In this document: positions 43,623 through 51,218 of the stretch, in pieces
Layout of the letters: every line of letters begins with the position of its first letter
How positions within the stretch are numbered: position 1 is the stretch's first letter
Assembly: GCA_016792685.1 (NCBI GenBank)
Contig: JAEULQ010000069.1
Location: forward strand, 1-51,218
Reading direction: 5' to 3'
DNA: 51,218 bases
DNA from: Tabrizicola sp.
GTDB taxonomy: Bacteria; Pseudomonadota; Alphaproteobacteria; Rhodobacterales; Rhodobacteraceae
Notes under the pieces: generated by a model
What the model was told of the DNA's origin: nothing
What the model saw: only the letters and a program-made list of their open reading frames with translations
Databases searched by the model: none
Made by a program: the position numbers and the translations under genes

Positions 43623-45022
43623 ACTTCGGTCAGGGCCCAAAATTCTTCGAAGAATTTTGCCAAGAGTTTTCGAAAATTCTTGGGACCAGCGGGCTGGCCG
43701 TCGTGCTGTTCCCTGGCGTCGCTCTTGCCTGCGCCCTGCCTCCCTCGGTGATCCTGACACTCCCGACCGGCCATTACATCACCGCGGCCGCCCTGACCGT
43801 GGCCCTCACGGCGCTTCTTGGAGCGGCCGCGCACCGGCTGCCAGCCATGGAGGAGCGGCCGCTGGTCCGCCTGCGCGCGATCCCGGTCACGCTGACCTCA
43901 TACCTCGCCTTCATCGCGTTTCTGGGTCTGGTCTTCGTAGGGTTCTTCGGTGAGCGGGACCCGATGCACAACTTGATGACCCTGGTCTTCTGGACAGGAG
44001 TCTGGATTGCCGTGCCGCTCGGCTCGATGCTTCTTGGCAATCTCTGGCGTCCGATCAATCCCTGGACCGGTCCGGTGCGTATCGCGCGGACCTTGCTGCG
44101 CCGCAGCGGTCGTCTGGGGCTTTCGCGGTTCGGCCACTGGCCAGCGGTCGCGGGCTACGCCGGATTTGTCTGGTTCCAGATGGTTTCGCTTTACCCGGAC
44201 GACCCGGCCGTTCTGGCCCGGGTTGCCCTGGGGTATTGGACCCTGATCTTCGTCCTTGCCGTGGCCGAGGGTGAGGACTGGCTGGAAGAGGGCGAATTCC
44301 TGACTGTCCTTTTCGGTCTGATCGCACGGGTCGCGCCGATCTGGGGCGTGGCGCGCCCGGACGGCTTGCAGCTGATGCGCGGCTGGCCCGGGACGCAAGT
44401 GCTCGCCATGCCGCCTCTTGGCCCTTCGGCCGTGGTCTTCGTCAGCCTAGCCCTTGCCGCGCTGACCTTTGATGGGCTGGCCGAGACCTTCTGGTGGCAG
44501 GCGCTGATTGGCGAAAACCCGTTGGAGCCCACTGGGCGCAGCGCAGTCATTTGGCAGAACAGCGCTGGACTTCTGGCCATCTGGGTGCTGACCCTGGGCC
44601 TGATCCTTGCCGCCATTGCGCTTGGTCGCCGGATCGGCGGCGGCTTTGCCACGGGGCCGGTGATGCTTTCGTTCCTTGCCATCGCGGCCGGGTATCACGC
44701 GGCGCATTACCTGGTGATGCTGCTTACCGCCGGGCAATACACGATCGCGGCGCTAAACGACCCGCTCTTTACCGGCGAAAGCTGGTTGGGTCTGCCGCCC
44801 TACTATGTCTCTTTCGGGTTCCTGACCGACCCGCGGGTGATGCCCTTCATCTATGCGGCGCAGTTCATGGCGATCCTCGGCGCACATCTGCTGGCGGTCG
44901 TCCTGGGACTGAAACTTGCGGGGCAGGGTGCGCGGCCGGTGGCGCATCTGCCGATGACGGTCTTGATGGTGGCTTACACGGTGTTGGGTCTCTGGCTGTT
45001 GTCCACGGCCAGAACTGGATGA
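43619..45022 (+). CDS. Polytopic membrane protein of unknown function
   Basis: A 467-residue protein with about ten to eleven hydrophobic helices, for example VILTLPTGHYITAAALTVAL, AIPVTLTSYLAFIAFLGLVF and the last LPMTVLMVAYTVLGLWLLS. It contains paired acidic loops (EGEDWLEEGEF) and many Trp and His residues in loops. I do not recognise a family. The GTG at 43619 overlaps the previous stop (GTGA) and has GGGGGAGG upstream. The first 22 codons run straight through a palindromic repeat element, so either the repeat is translated (FFEEFCQEFSKIL) or translation begins at a downstream GTG (43703). Confidence 0.7.
   Translation: MNFGQGPKFFEEFCQEFSKILGTSGLAVVLFPGVALACALPPSVILTLPTGHYITAAALTVALTALLGAAAHRLPAMEERPLVRLRAIPVTLTSYLAFIAFLGLVFVGFFGERDPMHNLMTLVFWTGVWIAVPLGSMLLGNLWRPINPWTGPVRIARTLLRRSGRLGLSRFGHWPAVAGYAGFVWFQMVSLYPDDPAVLARVALGYWTLIFVLAVAEGEDWLEEGEFLTVLFGLIARVAPIWGVARPDGLQLMRGWPGTQVLAMPPLGPSAVVFVSLALAALTFDGLAETFWWQALIGENPLEPTGRSAVIWQNSAGLLAIWVLTLGLILAAIALGRRIGGGFATGPVMLSFLAIAAGYHAAHYLVMLLTAGQYTIAALNDPLFTGESWLGLPPYYVSFGFLTDPRVMPFIYAAQFMAILGAHLLAVVLGLKLAGQGARPVAHLPMTVLMVAYTVLGLWLLSTARTG
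43638..43683. repeat. Double palindrome element, copy 3, inside a coding start
   Basis: Two abutting palindromes: a perfect 22-base one (43638 to 43659, centre CTTCGAAG) and a 24-base one with a single wobble pair (43660 to 43683, centre TTTTCGAAAA). They resemble the elements at 27195 and 49667 in size and TTCGAA-type centre. The frame stays open through them. Confidence 0.75.
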
Positions 45023-45101
45023 AAAGACTGGACAATTTCGGGGTGCTTACCCCTCGTGACAATCAGGGCCCGGCAAGGGCTGCAACAGTGGAGAGACGGA
45101 C

Positions 45102-46373
45102 ATGACCAATTTCGCTAATCCCACCCGCCGCGGCCTCTTGATGGCCGGAGGCGCGGGCCTTCTGACCGCAGCGCTGCCCGGCTATGTTGGCGCGCAGGCC
45201 GCGCCGATCAAGATCGGTTTCCAGCTGCACCGCACCGGTATCGGGGCCTCTTACGGCCGCTGGTACGAGCGGACGGCCCAGGCCGCGCTGAAGCTGATCA
45301 ACGAGGGCGGCGGGATCAATGGTCGGCCGGTAGAGATCCTGTTCGAGGACGATGCAACCGATCCGAAGCGGGGCTCGGAGGTCGTGGACAAGCTGACCCA
45401 GTCGGATGGCTGCGACGTGGTGATGGGCACGCTTTTCAGCCATGTCGTCATCGGCTCGGCCCCCCGCGCGGGTGAGCTGAAGGTTCCCTACCTCGTCTGC
45501 TCGGAAGGCTACCATGTCGCCAGCGGCATGCTGAACCGCTGGACCCTGCAGCCTGGCATTACCGATGTGCGCAGCCAGATTTCGTCGATGGCGCCCTGGG
45601 TCAGTGGGAACCTCGGCAAGAAGGTCACGATGATCTTCCCGGACTTCGCATTCGGCCATGACCACCGCGATTTCTTTACCGCCGCCATGGCCGCGCAGGG
45701 CGGCGAGGTGATCGCCCAGATCGCCATTCCGCCGACCGAGACCAGCTTTACCCGCTACTTCCCGCAGATCCCGGCCGAGACGGAAGTCCTTTATCACGTC
45801 ATGGTCGGCCCGGCCGTCCTGACCTTCGTGAAGGAGTTGGGCGAGTTCTATGGCTCGGGCGCCAAGCCGCAGATCTTCGGCTTCATCGACAGCCTCGAGG
45901 CCGTGGACACCGCGACCCCGGGTCTGGAGTTTCTGGAAGGCACCCATTTCTGGGAAGCCCACAACCGGGTGAAACCCGCCGATGCAGGCGAGCATGAGGG
46001 TCACTACCGCGAGGCAGTGGGGGTCGACGACAACGGCGCCAGCATCAGCGATGCGGCGGATGTGGCGACCTATTCCCACATGTTCTCGACCTGGGAGACG
46101 CTCTTCGCGATCAAGGCCGGGATGGAGGCCGCAGGCTACGCAGGACCGGCCGACCGGCAGAAGTTCGTCGAGGCGATGGAGGCGATGACCGACCTGCCCT
46201 ACGGGATCGAGCGTCCGCAAGGGGCCAAGGTGTTCAACGGCAAGACCCACCAGGTCTTCGGTACCCAGAACATCAGCCAGGTCCAGGGTGGCAAGCTGGT
46301 CCGTGTCCATTCGACAAAGCTGGAAGACGGTCTCTACCCCGATGCGGTCGACTACACGACGATGTCGTTCTGA
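45102..46373 (+). CDS. ABC transporter substrate-binding protein, branched-chain amino acid/amide type
   Basis: Periplasmic receptor of 423 residues. The N-terminus has a Tat-like signal (TRRGLLMAGGAGLLTAALPGYVGAQA). The Peripla_BP_6 fold follows: IKIGFQLHRTGIGASYG, ALKLINEGGGINGRPVEILFEDDATDPKRGSEVVDKL, VTMIFPDFAFGHDHRDFF. It is first of five transporter genes in order SBP-LivH-LivM-LivG-LivF. The ligand is unknown; receptors of this class bind amino acids, amides, urea or aromatic acids, so the ring compound handled by the cluster is the natural guess. GGAGAG precedes the ATG. Confidence 0.9.
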   Translation: MTNFANPTRRGLLMAGGAGLLTAALPGYVGAQAAPIKIGFQLHRTGIGASYGRWYERTAQAALKLINEGGGINGRPVEILFEDDATDPKRGSEVVDKLTQSDGCDVVMGTLFSHVVIGSAPRAGELKVPYLVCSEGYHVASGMLNRWTLQPGITDVRSQISSMAPWVSGNLGKKVTMIFPDFAFGHDHRDFFTAAMAAQGGEVIAQIAIPPTETSFTRYFPQIPAETEVLYHVMVGPAVLTFVKELGEFYGSGAKPQIFGFIDSLEAVDTATPGLEFLEGTHFWEAHNRVKPADAGEHEGHYREAVGVDDNGASISDAADVATYSHMFSTWETLFAIKAGMEAAGYAGPADRQKFVEAMEAMTDLPYGIERPQGAKVFNGKTHQVFGTQNISQVQGGKLVRVHSTKLEDGLYPDAVDYTTMSF

Positions 46374-46389
46374 CCCTCGCCAGCGCAGA

Positions 46390-46417
46390 TTGCCCACCCT
46401 TTGCGAAGGGTGGGCAA
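46390..46417 (+). other. Strong hairpin between receptor and permease genes
   Basis: A 12-base-pair perfect stem (TTGCCCACCCTT / AAGGGTGGGCAA) with loop TGCG begins 16 bases after the receptor stop. No T tract follows, so it more likely stabilises or processes the receptor mRNA than ends transcription. The 15 bases GCAGATTGCCCACCC at its left side recur at 13218. Confidence 0.7.
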
Positions 46418-46450
46418 ATTGCCCGCGTTTCCCAGCAATCGGAACCCCAA

Positions 46451-47329
46451 ATGGCCTTTGGACCCTTCCTGCTACTTGCCCTGATGGAGGGCCTCGTGAC
46501 CTCGGCTGTCCTTGCTTTGGCGGCGGCGGGGCTTTCGCTGGTCTTCGGGGTCATGCGGGTCGTCAATGTTGCCCATGGGGCATTCTTCATGCTGGGCGCG
46601 GTCCTTGCCTGGGCGGTCGCCACTTTCGTCCCCGGCCCGCCAGCTGTCGCCTTCATTGCGGCGCTGGCCATCGCGCCCCTGGCTGTGGCGGCCCTTGCCG
46701 CTGCCGCCGATGGGCTGATCCTGAAGCGGCTGGACTATGACCCGGAGGCAACCATCGTCGCAACGATCGGCCTGCTCTACATGATCGAGCAGGCTGCGCT
46801 GAGCCTCTATGGCCCGAACGCGAACCCGGTTCAGGCCCCGTTCGAATGGCGCATCCAGCTGCCATGGTTCGGCTATTCCGGCTACAAGCTCTTCGTTGTC
46901 CTTGCGGCCGCGCTCGTGCTCCTTGCCCTCTGGGCCTTCATGACCCGCACGAAGGCGGGCCTGATCATGCGGGCTACACAGGTGGACCGCACGACTGCCC
47001 GCGCTTTCGGGATCAATGTCGACCGCGTCTATATGGGGACCTTTGCCCTCGGCGCTGGGCTCGCCGCACTGGCCGGAGTGCTGATCGTGCCGATCAGCCA
47101 GGCGCATTACCTGATGGGGGGCGATCCACTGCTGCTGTCCTTCATCGTCGTCATCATCGGCGGCCTGGGCAGCCTTCGCGGAACCCTTATCGCGGCCCTG
47201 GTCATCGGCCTGTCCGACGGGGTGATCTCGATGTTCTTCACGCCCACGCTGGCCAAGATCCTTGCCACGCTTCTGGTCGCCATGGTCCTGGTCTTCCGCC
47301 CGCAGGGCCTGTTCGGAGCAAAAGCGTGA
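46451..47329 (+). CDS. ABC transporter permease, LivH type
   Basis: A 292-residue inner-membrane protein with about eight hydrophobic helices. The LivH-type segments LSLVFGVMRVVNVAHGAFFMLGA and ATQVDRTTARAFGINVDRVY are clear, the latter being the EAA loop contacting the ATPases; FIVVIIGGLGSLRGTLIAAL is also diagnostic. It pairs with the next gene to form the channel. The stop overlaps the GTG of the next gene. Confidence 0.93.
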   Translation: MAFGPFLLLALMEGLVTSAVLALAAAGLSLVFGVMRVVNVAHGAFFMLGAVLAWAVATFVPGPPAVAFIAALAIAPLAVAALAAAADGLILKRLDYDPEATIVATIGLLYMIEQAALSLYGPNANPVQAPFEWRIQLPWFGYSGYKLFVVLAAALVLLALWAFMTRTKAGLIMRATQVDRTTARAFGINVDRVYMGTFALGAGLAALAGVLIVPISQAHYLMGGDPLLLSFIVVIIGGLGSLRGTLIAALVIGLSDGVISMFFTPTLAKILATLLVAMVLVFRPQGLFGAKA

Positions 47330-48258
47330 AAGTCTGGCTTCTGCATCTGGTCCTGATCGCGGCGCTTTTTGCCGCGCAGTTCCTGCTGTCGCCCTACCAT
47401 GCGACCAACCTTGCCCGGATCATGGTGCTGGCCGTCTTTGCCATGGGCTACAACCTCGCCTTCGGCTACACCGGCCTTCTCAGCCTTGGCCATGCGCTGC
47501 TGTTCGCCGCGGGAATGTATGCGGCTGGTCTTTCAGCCCAGATTCTGGGACTGACTGCGGGGCCCGCCTTGATCCTTGGCATCCTTGGCGGCGGGCTCCT
47601 GGCGGCGGCGGTCGGCCTTCTGGCGCTGCGCACCGCCGGGGTCAGCTTCATGATCGTGACGCTGATGTTCGCCCAGGCCGGATATCTGACGATCCTCTAT
47701 TTCGGGGCGACCACTGGCGGCGACGAGGGCTTTACCCTTCCTGCCGCGTCACGGAGCATTGCGGGCTTCGACCTTTCAACCGACACGCCCCGCTTTCTTG
47801 CTGCTCTTGCGCTTTTCGGAGCGGGCCTTCTGGCGAGCCTTGCCATTGTCCGCTCTCCTTTCGGCCGGACCATGGTTGCAATCCGGGAAAACGAAGAGCG
47901 GAGCCGGATGCTGGGCTACAATCCCTTTGCCATTAAGCTTGCGGCTTTGGTGATCTCCGGGCTGTACGTAGGCGCCGCGGGGGCGGCTTACGCGCTTCTC
48001 TTCGGCTATGCGGGGGCGAGCTTTGCGACGATCCAGTATTCCATCCTGCCGATGCTTTACGTCCTTCTGGGCGGTGCCGGCACGACACTCGGCCCCTTCC
48101 TTGGCGCGGCCCTGATGTTCGCGCTGATCGAGGCGGCATCCGGCCTCACCTCGGCCTATCTTTTCTTCGTGGGGGCGGCCCTTGTCGCCCTGGTCCTCTT
48201 CGCGCCGAAAGGCATTCTGGGCACGATCCGGGAAAGGTGGGTCAAATGGCTCCCCTGA
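47326..48258 (+). CDS. ABC transporter permease, LivM type
   Basis: A 310-residue permease. MVLAVFAMGYNLAFGYTGLLSLGHALLFAAG is split across helices in the LivM manner, REN-EERSRMLGYNPFAIKLAAL forms the cytoplasmic loop, and MLYVLLGGAGTTLGPFLGAA is the C-terminal conserved segment. The start is the GTG at 47326, whose GTGA overlaps the previous stop. It overlaps the LivG gene by 13 bases. Confidence 0.93.
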   Translation: MKVWLLHLVLIAALFAAQFLLSPYHATNLARIMVLAVFAMGYNLAFGYTGLLSLGHALLFAAGMYAAGLSAQILGLTAGPALILGILGGGLLAAAVGLLALRTAGVSFMIVTLMFAQAGYLTILYFGATTGGDEGFTLPAASRSIAGFDLSTDTPRFLAALALFGAGLLASLAIVRSPFGRTMVAIRENEERSRMLGYNPFAIKLAALVISGLYVGAAGAAYALLFGYAGASFATIQYSILPMLYVLLGGAGTTLGPFLGAALMFALIEAASGLTSAYLFFVGAALVALVLFAPKGILGTIRERWVKWLP

Positions 48259-48950
48259 TCGAGACGCGCGGTCTCACACTCTATTTTGGTGGGCTGAAGG
48301 CAGTGGACGGGGTCGACTTCAGTCTGAACCCCGGTGAAATCCACGCGCTGATTGGCCCGAACGGGGCCGGAAAGACGACCTTTGTCAGCCTGCTTTCCGG
48401 CCGCAGGTTGCCCCAGTCCGGCACGATCCGGCTTGCGGAAGAAGATATAACCCACCTTCCTGCCCATGCCCGGGTTCGCAAAGGCATTGCCTACACGTTC
48501 CAGATCACCTCGATCTTTCCGCGTCTGTCTGTCTTTGACAACGTGGCCCTGGCCGTCCAGTCGCATGGCGCCCGCGACCTCGCGGCGAAGACCCGTGCGG
48601 CCCTGACCCGCGTCGGCCTGCAGGGGCTGGAAGAACAGGAGGCGCAGACCCTGGCCTATGGCCACCAGCGTCTTCTGGAGCTTGCCATGGGACTCGCGCT
48701 CAACCCGCGTCTTCTGATTCTGGACGAGCCAACCCAGGGACTGGCGGCAAGTGAGATCGAGGGGTTCAAAGCGCTGGTCGCCAGCCTTGTGCCGCAGACG
48801 ACCGTGCTGCTGATCGAGCACAACATGGAGGTGGTGATGGATCTTGCCACAAGGATCACTGTGCTGAATTTCGGCCAGATCCTAGCGACCGGCACACCGG
48901 CCGAGATCCGAGCCAACCCGGCCGTGCAGGAGGCTTACCTTGGCGCTTGA
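48246..48950 (+). CDS. ABC transporter ATP-binding protein, LivG type
   Basis: A 234-residue ATPase. Walker A is GPNGAGKTT, Walker B is LLILDEP with the switch His in IEHNMEVVM, and the signature is the LivG-type LAYGHQRLLELAM rather than LSGGQ. I prefer the ATG at 48246 (MAPLIETRGL) to a GTG at 48237. The 3' end overlaps livF by 11 bases. Confidence 0.93.
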   Translation: MAPLIETRGLTLYFGGLKAVDGVDFSLNPGEIHALIGPNGAGKTTFVSLLSGRRLPQSGTIRLAEEDITHLPAHARVRKGIAYTFQITSIFPRLSVFDNVALAVQSHGARDLAAKTRAALTRVGLQGLEEQEAQTLAYGHQRLLELAMGLALNPRLLILDEPTQGLAASEIEGFKALVASLVPQTTVLLIEHNMEVVMDLATRITVLNFGQILATGTPAEIRANPAVQEAYLGA

Positions 48951-49638
48951 GGTGCAGGGCATCACCGCCGGCTACGGGCCGGTCACCGTGCTGAATGGTG
49001 TGAATTTCCGCGCCGAACCCGGCCGGATCACCTGCCTCATGGGCCGCAACGGGGTGGGGAAGTCGACCTTTCTCAAATGCCTGATGGGGCTGCTTCCGGC
49101 CACCGAGGGCACGATCCACCTGAACGGCCTGGCGCTGGAAGGCCTGCCCGCCCACGAAGTCCCGAAGCGCGGCCTGGCCTATGTCCCGCAGGGTCGGCGT
49201 CTCTTCGGGCCGCTGACGGTTGCGGAAAACCTGGCCGTCGGCGGTCTGGTGCAGGGCAATGACGAGAACACGCTGCACCGCGTGCTGACCCTGTTCCCGC
49301 GCCTGCGGGAACGCCTGACCCAGACCGCGCAGACCCTTTCCGGTGGCGAGCAGCAGATGCTGGCCATTGCCCGAGCGCTATGCCTGAACCCGAAGGTCCT
49401 GCTGCTTGATGAGCCGACCGAGGGGCTGCAGCCGTCGATGATCACTTTGATCCAGGAGGCGGTCATGTCGCTGAAAGGGCAAGGCGTCGCTGTCGTGCTG
49501 GTCGAGCAGCGCGTCGACGCGGTGCTGCGGCTGGCAGATCGGGTCTCCTTCATGCTCGCGGGCCGAGTGGAGGAGACGAGGGATGTCAAGGGCTTGGACG
49601 CAAGCGATCCGGTCTTCCGAACCTATGTGGGGGTGTGA
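48940..49638 (+). CDS. ABC transporter ATP-binding protein, LivF type
   Basis: A 232-residue ATPase with Walker A GRNGVGKST, signature LSGGEQQMLAIARAL and Walker B LLLDEPTEGLQPSM. It is the second ATPase of the importer. The start is a TTG at 48940 (TTGGCGCTTGAG), preceded seven bases upstream by GGAGG and overlapping livG; no ATG or GTG is placed sensibly. A palindrome element follows in the 119-base gap before the hydantoinase gene. Confidence 0.92.
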   Translation: MALEVQGITAGYGPVTVLNGVNFRAEPGRITCLMGRNGVGKSTFLKCLMGLLPATEGTIHLNGLALEGLPAHEVPKRGLAYVPQGRRLFGPLTVAENLAVGGLVQGNDENTLHRVLTLFPRLRERLTQTAQTLSGGEQQMLAIARALCLNPKVLLLDEPTEGLQPSMITLIQEAVMSLKGQGVAVVLVEQRVDAVLRLADRVSFMLAGRVEETRDVKGLDASDPVFRTYVGV

Positions 49639-49666
49639 ATGAAGCTTCTCCCGATCCGCAACGCGG

Positions 49667-49733
49667 CCGGAATTTTTGAAAATTCCGGACCGGAGCCTTC
49701 AAAGGCTCCGATGCGATTTCTTCAAAGAAATCG
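49667..49733. repeat. Triple palindrome element, copy 2
   Basis: The palindromes are 49667 to 49688 (arms CCGGAATTTT/AAAATTCCGG, centre TG), 49691 to 49710 and 49714 to 49733. The last two are identical to 27218 to 27237 and 27195 to 27214. Compared with copy 1 the three units stand in opposite order, while the asymmetric CA loops keep the same strand, so this is not a simple inversion. Confidence 0.85.
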
Positions 49734-49757
49734 CGCGCCCATCGGGAGCGCGCGTGT

Positions 49758-51218
49758 ATGACCGGTCTTGTGGCGGGCGTCGATGTGGGCGGTACTTTCA
49801 CCGACCTGGTGATCTTTGATCCCGCGTCCGGGGCTGTGCGGCTGGCCAAGGTGCCGACGACGCTGCCCAATCAGTCGGTGGAGTGCTGAATGCTTTCGCC
49901 GAGGCCGGGGCCGACCTGGCGGCCATTGACCTTATCGTGCACGGCACTACGACCACGACCAATGCGGTGCTGGAACGGCAGCTTTCCAAGTCGGGGCTTA
50001 TTACCACCGAAGGTTTCCGCGACGTGCTGGAGCTTGGCCGCCGCACCCGCCCGCAAGCCTATGGCATGCATGGCCGCTTCACCCCCGTCATTCCGCGCGA
50101 CCTGCGGCTGGAAGTGCCGGAACGGATGGATGCGCGGGGTCGGGTGGTGACGCCTCTGGACGAGGCGTCCCTTCGCACGGCGGTGCTCCGGTTGCGCGAG
50201 GAGGGCTGCGAAAGCCTGGTGATCCATTTCCTTCACGCCTATGCCAACCCAGCCCACGAGCTGCGGGCGGGCGAGATCGCGAAGGAGCTTTGGCCCAATG
50301 ATTACATCACCTTGGGCCACGTTCTTCTTTCGGAATCGCGCGAGTACGAGCGGGGCGTGACCGCGGCCGTGAATGCCTCGGTCCAGCCGCTTCTGGAGCG
50401 CTATGTGGCCCGGCTGGCGGAGGAACTGGCGGCCAAGGGCTATGCCCGCGACCTTCTGGTGATGAACGGAAACGGAGGCATGGTCGCTGCGCGGGACGTG
50501 GCGAAAGAGGCGGTGAAGACAGTGATGTCGGGGCCTGCCTCGGGGGTGATGGCGGCGGTCGCGACGGGCCGCCGGGCCGGTATGGCGAACCTCCTGACCT
50601 ATGACATGGGCGGCACCTCGACCGACGTGGCGATGATCAAGGGCGGGGTCGCGCCGGTCTCGAACGAGATCGAGGTGGAATACGCCATGCCAATCCATGT
50701 GCCGATGGTCGATGTGCGGACGGTGGGTGCTGGCGGCGGCTCGATCGCGCGAATGGATGCAGGCGGCATGCTGCGGGTCGGGCCGGAGAGCGCGGGCTCG
50801 ACACCGGGGCCGGTCTGCTATGGCAGGGGGGGCACGCGGGTCACGATTTCGGACGCAAACCTGATCCTGGGTCGACTGCCCGCCAGCCGTTTCGGCCAGG
50901 CGGCGGAGGCGGCTTTCGCGGCGATGCGGGATCAGATTGCGGAGCCTTTGGGCCTGTCGGTAGAGGCCGCGGCGGAGGCGGTGATCCGGATCGCCAATAC
51001 CCATATGGCGGGGGCGATCCGGATGGTGTCGATCTCGCTTGGGGCCGATCCGCGGGATTTTGCGCTGTTTGCCTTCGGCGGGGCGGGGCCCTTGCATGCG
51101 GTGGCTTTGGCGAAAGAGTTGAATGTTCCCAAGGTCTTGATCCCGGCCCGGCCCGGTATCACCAATGCCTTGGGCTGCGTGGTGGCGGACCTGCGGCATG
51201 ACTTCGTCCGCACCCTGA
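49758..51218 (+). pseudogene. hyuA: Hydantoinase/oxoprolinase subunit A, frameshifted and cut by window end
   Basis: The ATG at 49758 opens MTGLVAGVDVGGTFTDLVIFD and reads to TLPNQSVEC, then stops at 49889. From 49883 the +2-shifted frame continues without a stop to the window end with full family motifs: IDLIVHGTTTTTNAVLER, LLTYDMGGTSTDVAM, VPMVDVRTVGAGGGSIAR, FALFAFGGAGPLHA. One missing G in the stretch AATCAGTCGGTGGAGTG (expected NQSGGVLNAF) explains the shift. These ASKHA-fold subunits use ATP to hydrolyse cyclic amides such as 5-oxoproline or hydantoin. It may be a recent mutation or a sequencing error; the rest of the gene appears under normal constraint. The B subunit would be expected just beyond the window. 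Confidence 0.88.

Noticed and set aside
45040-45053. GGGGT-GCTT-ACCCC hairpin before the receptor gene as a terminator
   Set aside because: The stem is only five pairs with no T tract, and the genes on both sides appear to be one transcription unit.

Overview
The window looks like a stretch of chromosome from a purple/grey alphaproteobacterium of the Rhodobacteraceae (Rhodobacter, Paracoccus, Tabrizicola or a similar genus). I infer this from the very high GC, the GTTC-N7-GTTC SOS box beside lexA, the order trpG-trpD-trpC-moaC-moeA-lexA, and many GTGA/ATGA/TGATG gene overlaps. No database search was possible, so product names rest on motifs and remembered family sequences. There is no CRISPR array, rRNA operon, phage or insertion sequence that I can recognise.

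Left part (1 to about 32.4 kb) is mostly core housekeeping. It holds a partial DUF2235 hydrolase, N-carbamoylputrescine amidase, an alternative oxidase, gltA and gltX. Next come comEC convergent with lexA, and the minus-strand operon trpGDC-moaC-moeA leading into self-regulated lexA. Threonine catabolism follows (xre-cupin regulator, kbl, tdh), then selO, an unrecognised protein with a Cys/His pair beside tRNA-Pro, a double cold-shock-domain protein coupled to a DUF192 protein, and pdxH. A plus-strand run carries fabI, a LysE exporter, gpt, an aminotransferase, ppiD and trpE. A YibQ-type protein with a very long acidic Pro/Ala linker, tRNA-Cys, a nucleotide-sugar epimerase and a taurine:pyruvate-type aminotransferase close this part.

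Middle part (32.4 to 37 kb) is more accessory: a small membrane protein, a 568-base repeat-bearing spacer, a Fur-family regulator, a large NADH:flavin oxidoreductase (N-methylproline demethylase/TMADH type) divergent from a TetR regulator across a 24-base palindrome, and a MarR regulator.

Right part (37.1 kb to the end) is one 14 kb co-directional cluster and the most interesting region. A MarR gene is divergent from a molybdenum hydroxylase (separate FAD subunit plus a fused 2Fe-2S/Moco subunit). This is followed by a 6-hydroxynicotinate-reductase-like iron-sulfur protein, a UPF0280 (ApbE-like) protein, a DUF1185 'amino acid synthesis' protein, a polytopic membrane protein and a complete branched-chain-type ABC importer. 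A hydantoinase/oxoprolinase A gene follows, with an apparent one-base deletion, and runs off the window. Together these read as uptake, ring hydroxylation, ring reduction to a lactam and ATP-dependent lactam opening, that is, a candidate reductive pathway for an N-heteroaromatic compound.

A family of short palindromes with TTC(G/A)AA-type centres occurs three times: after trpE, inside the start of the membrane-protein gene, and between livF and the hydantoinase gene.
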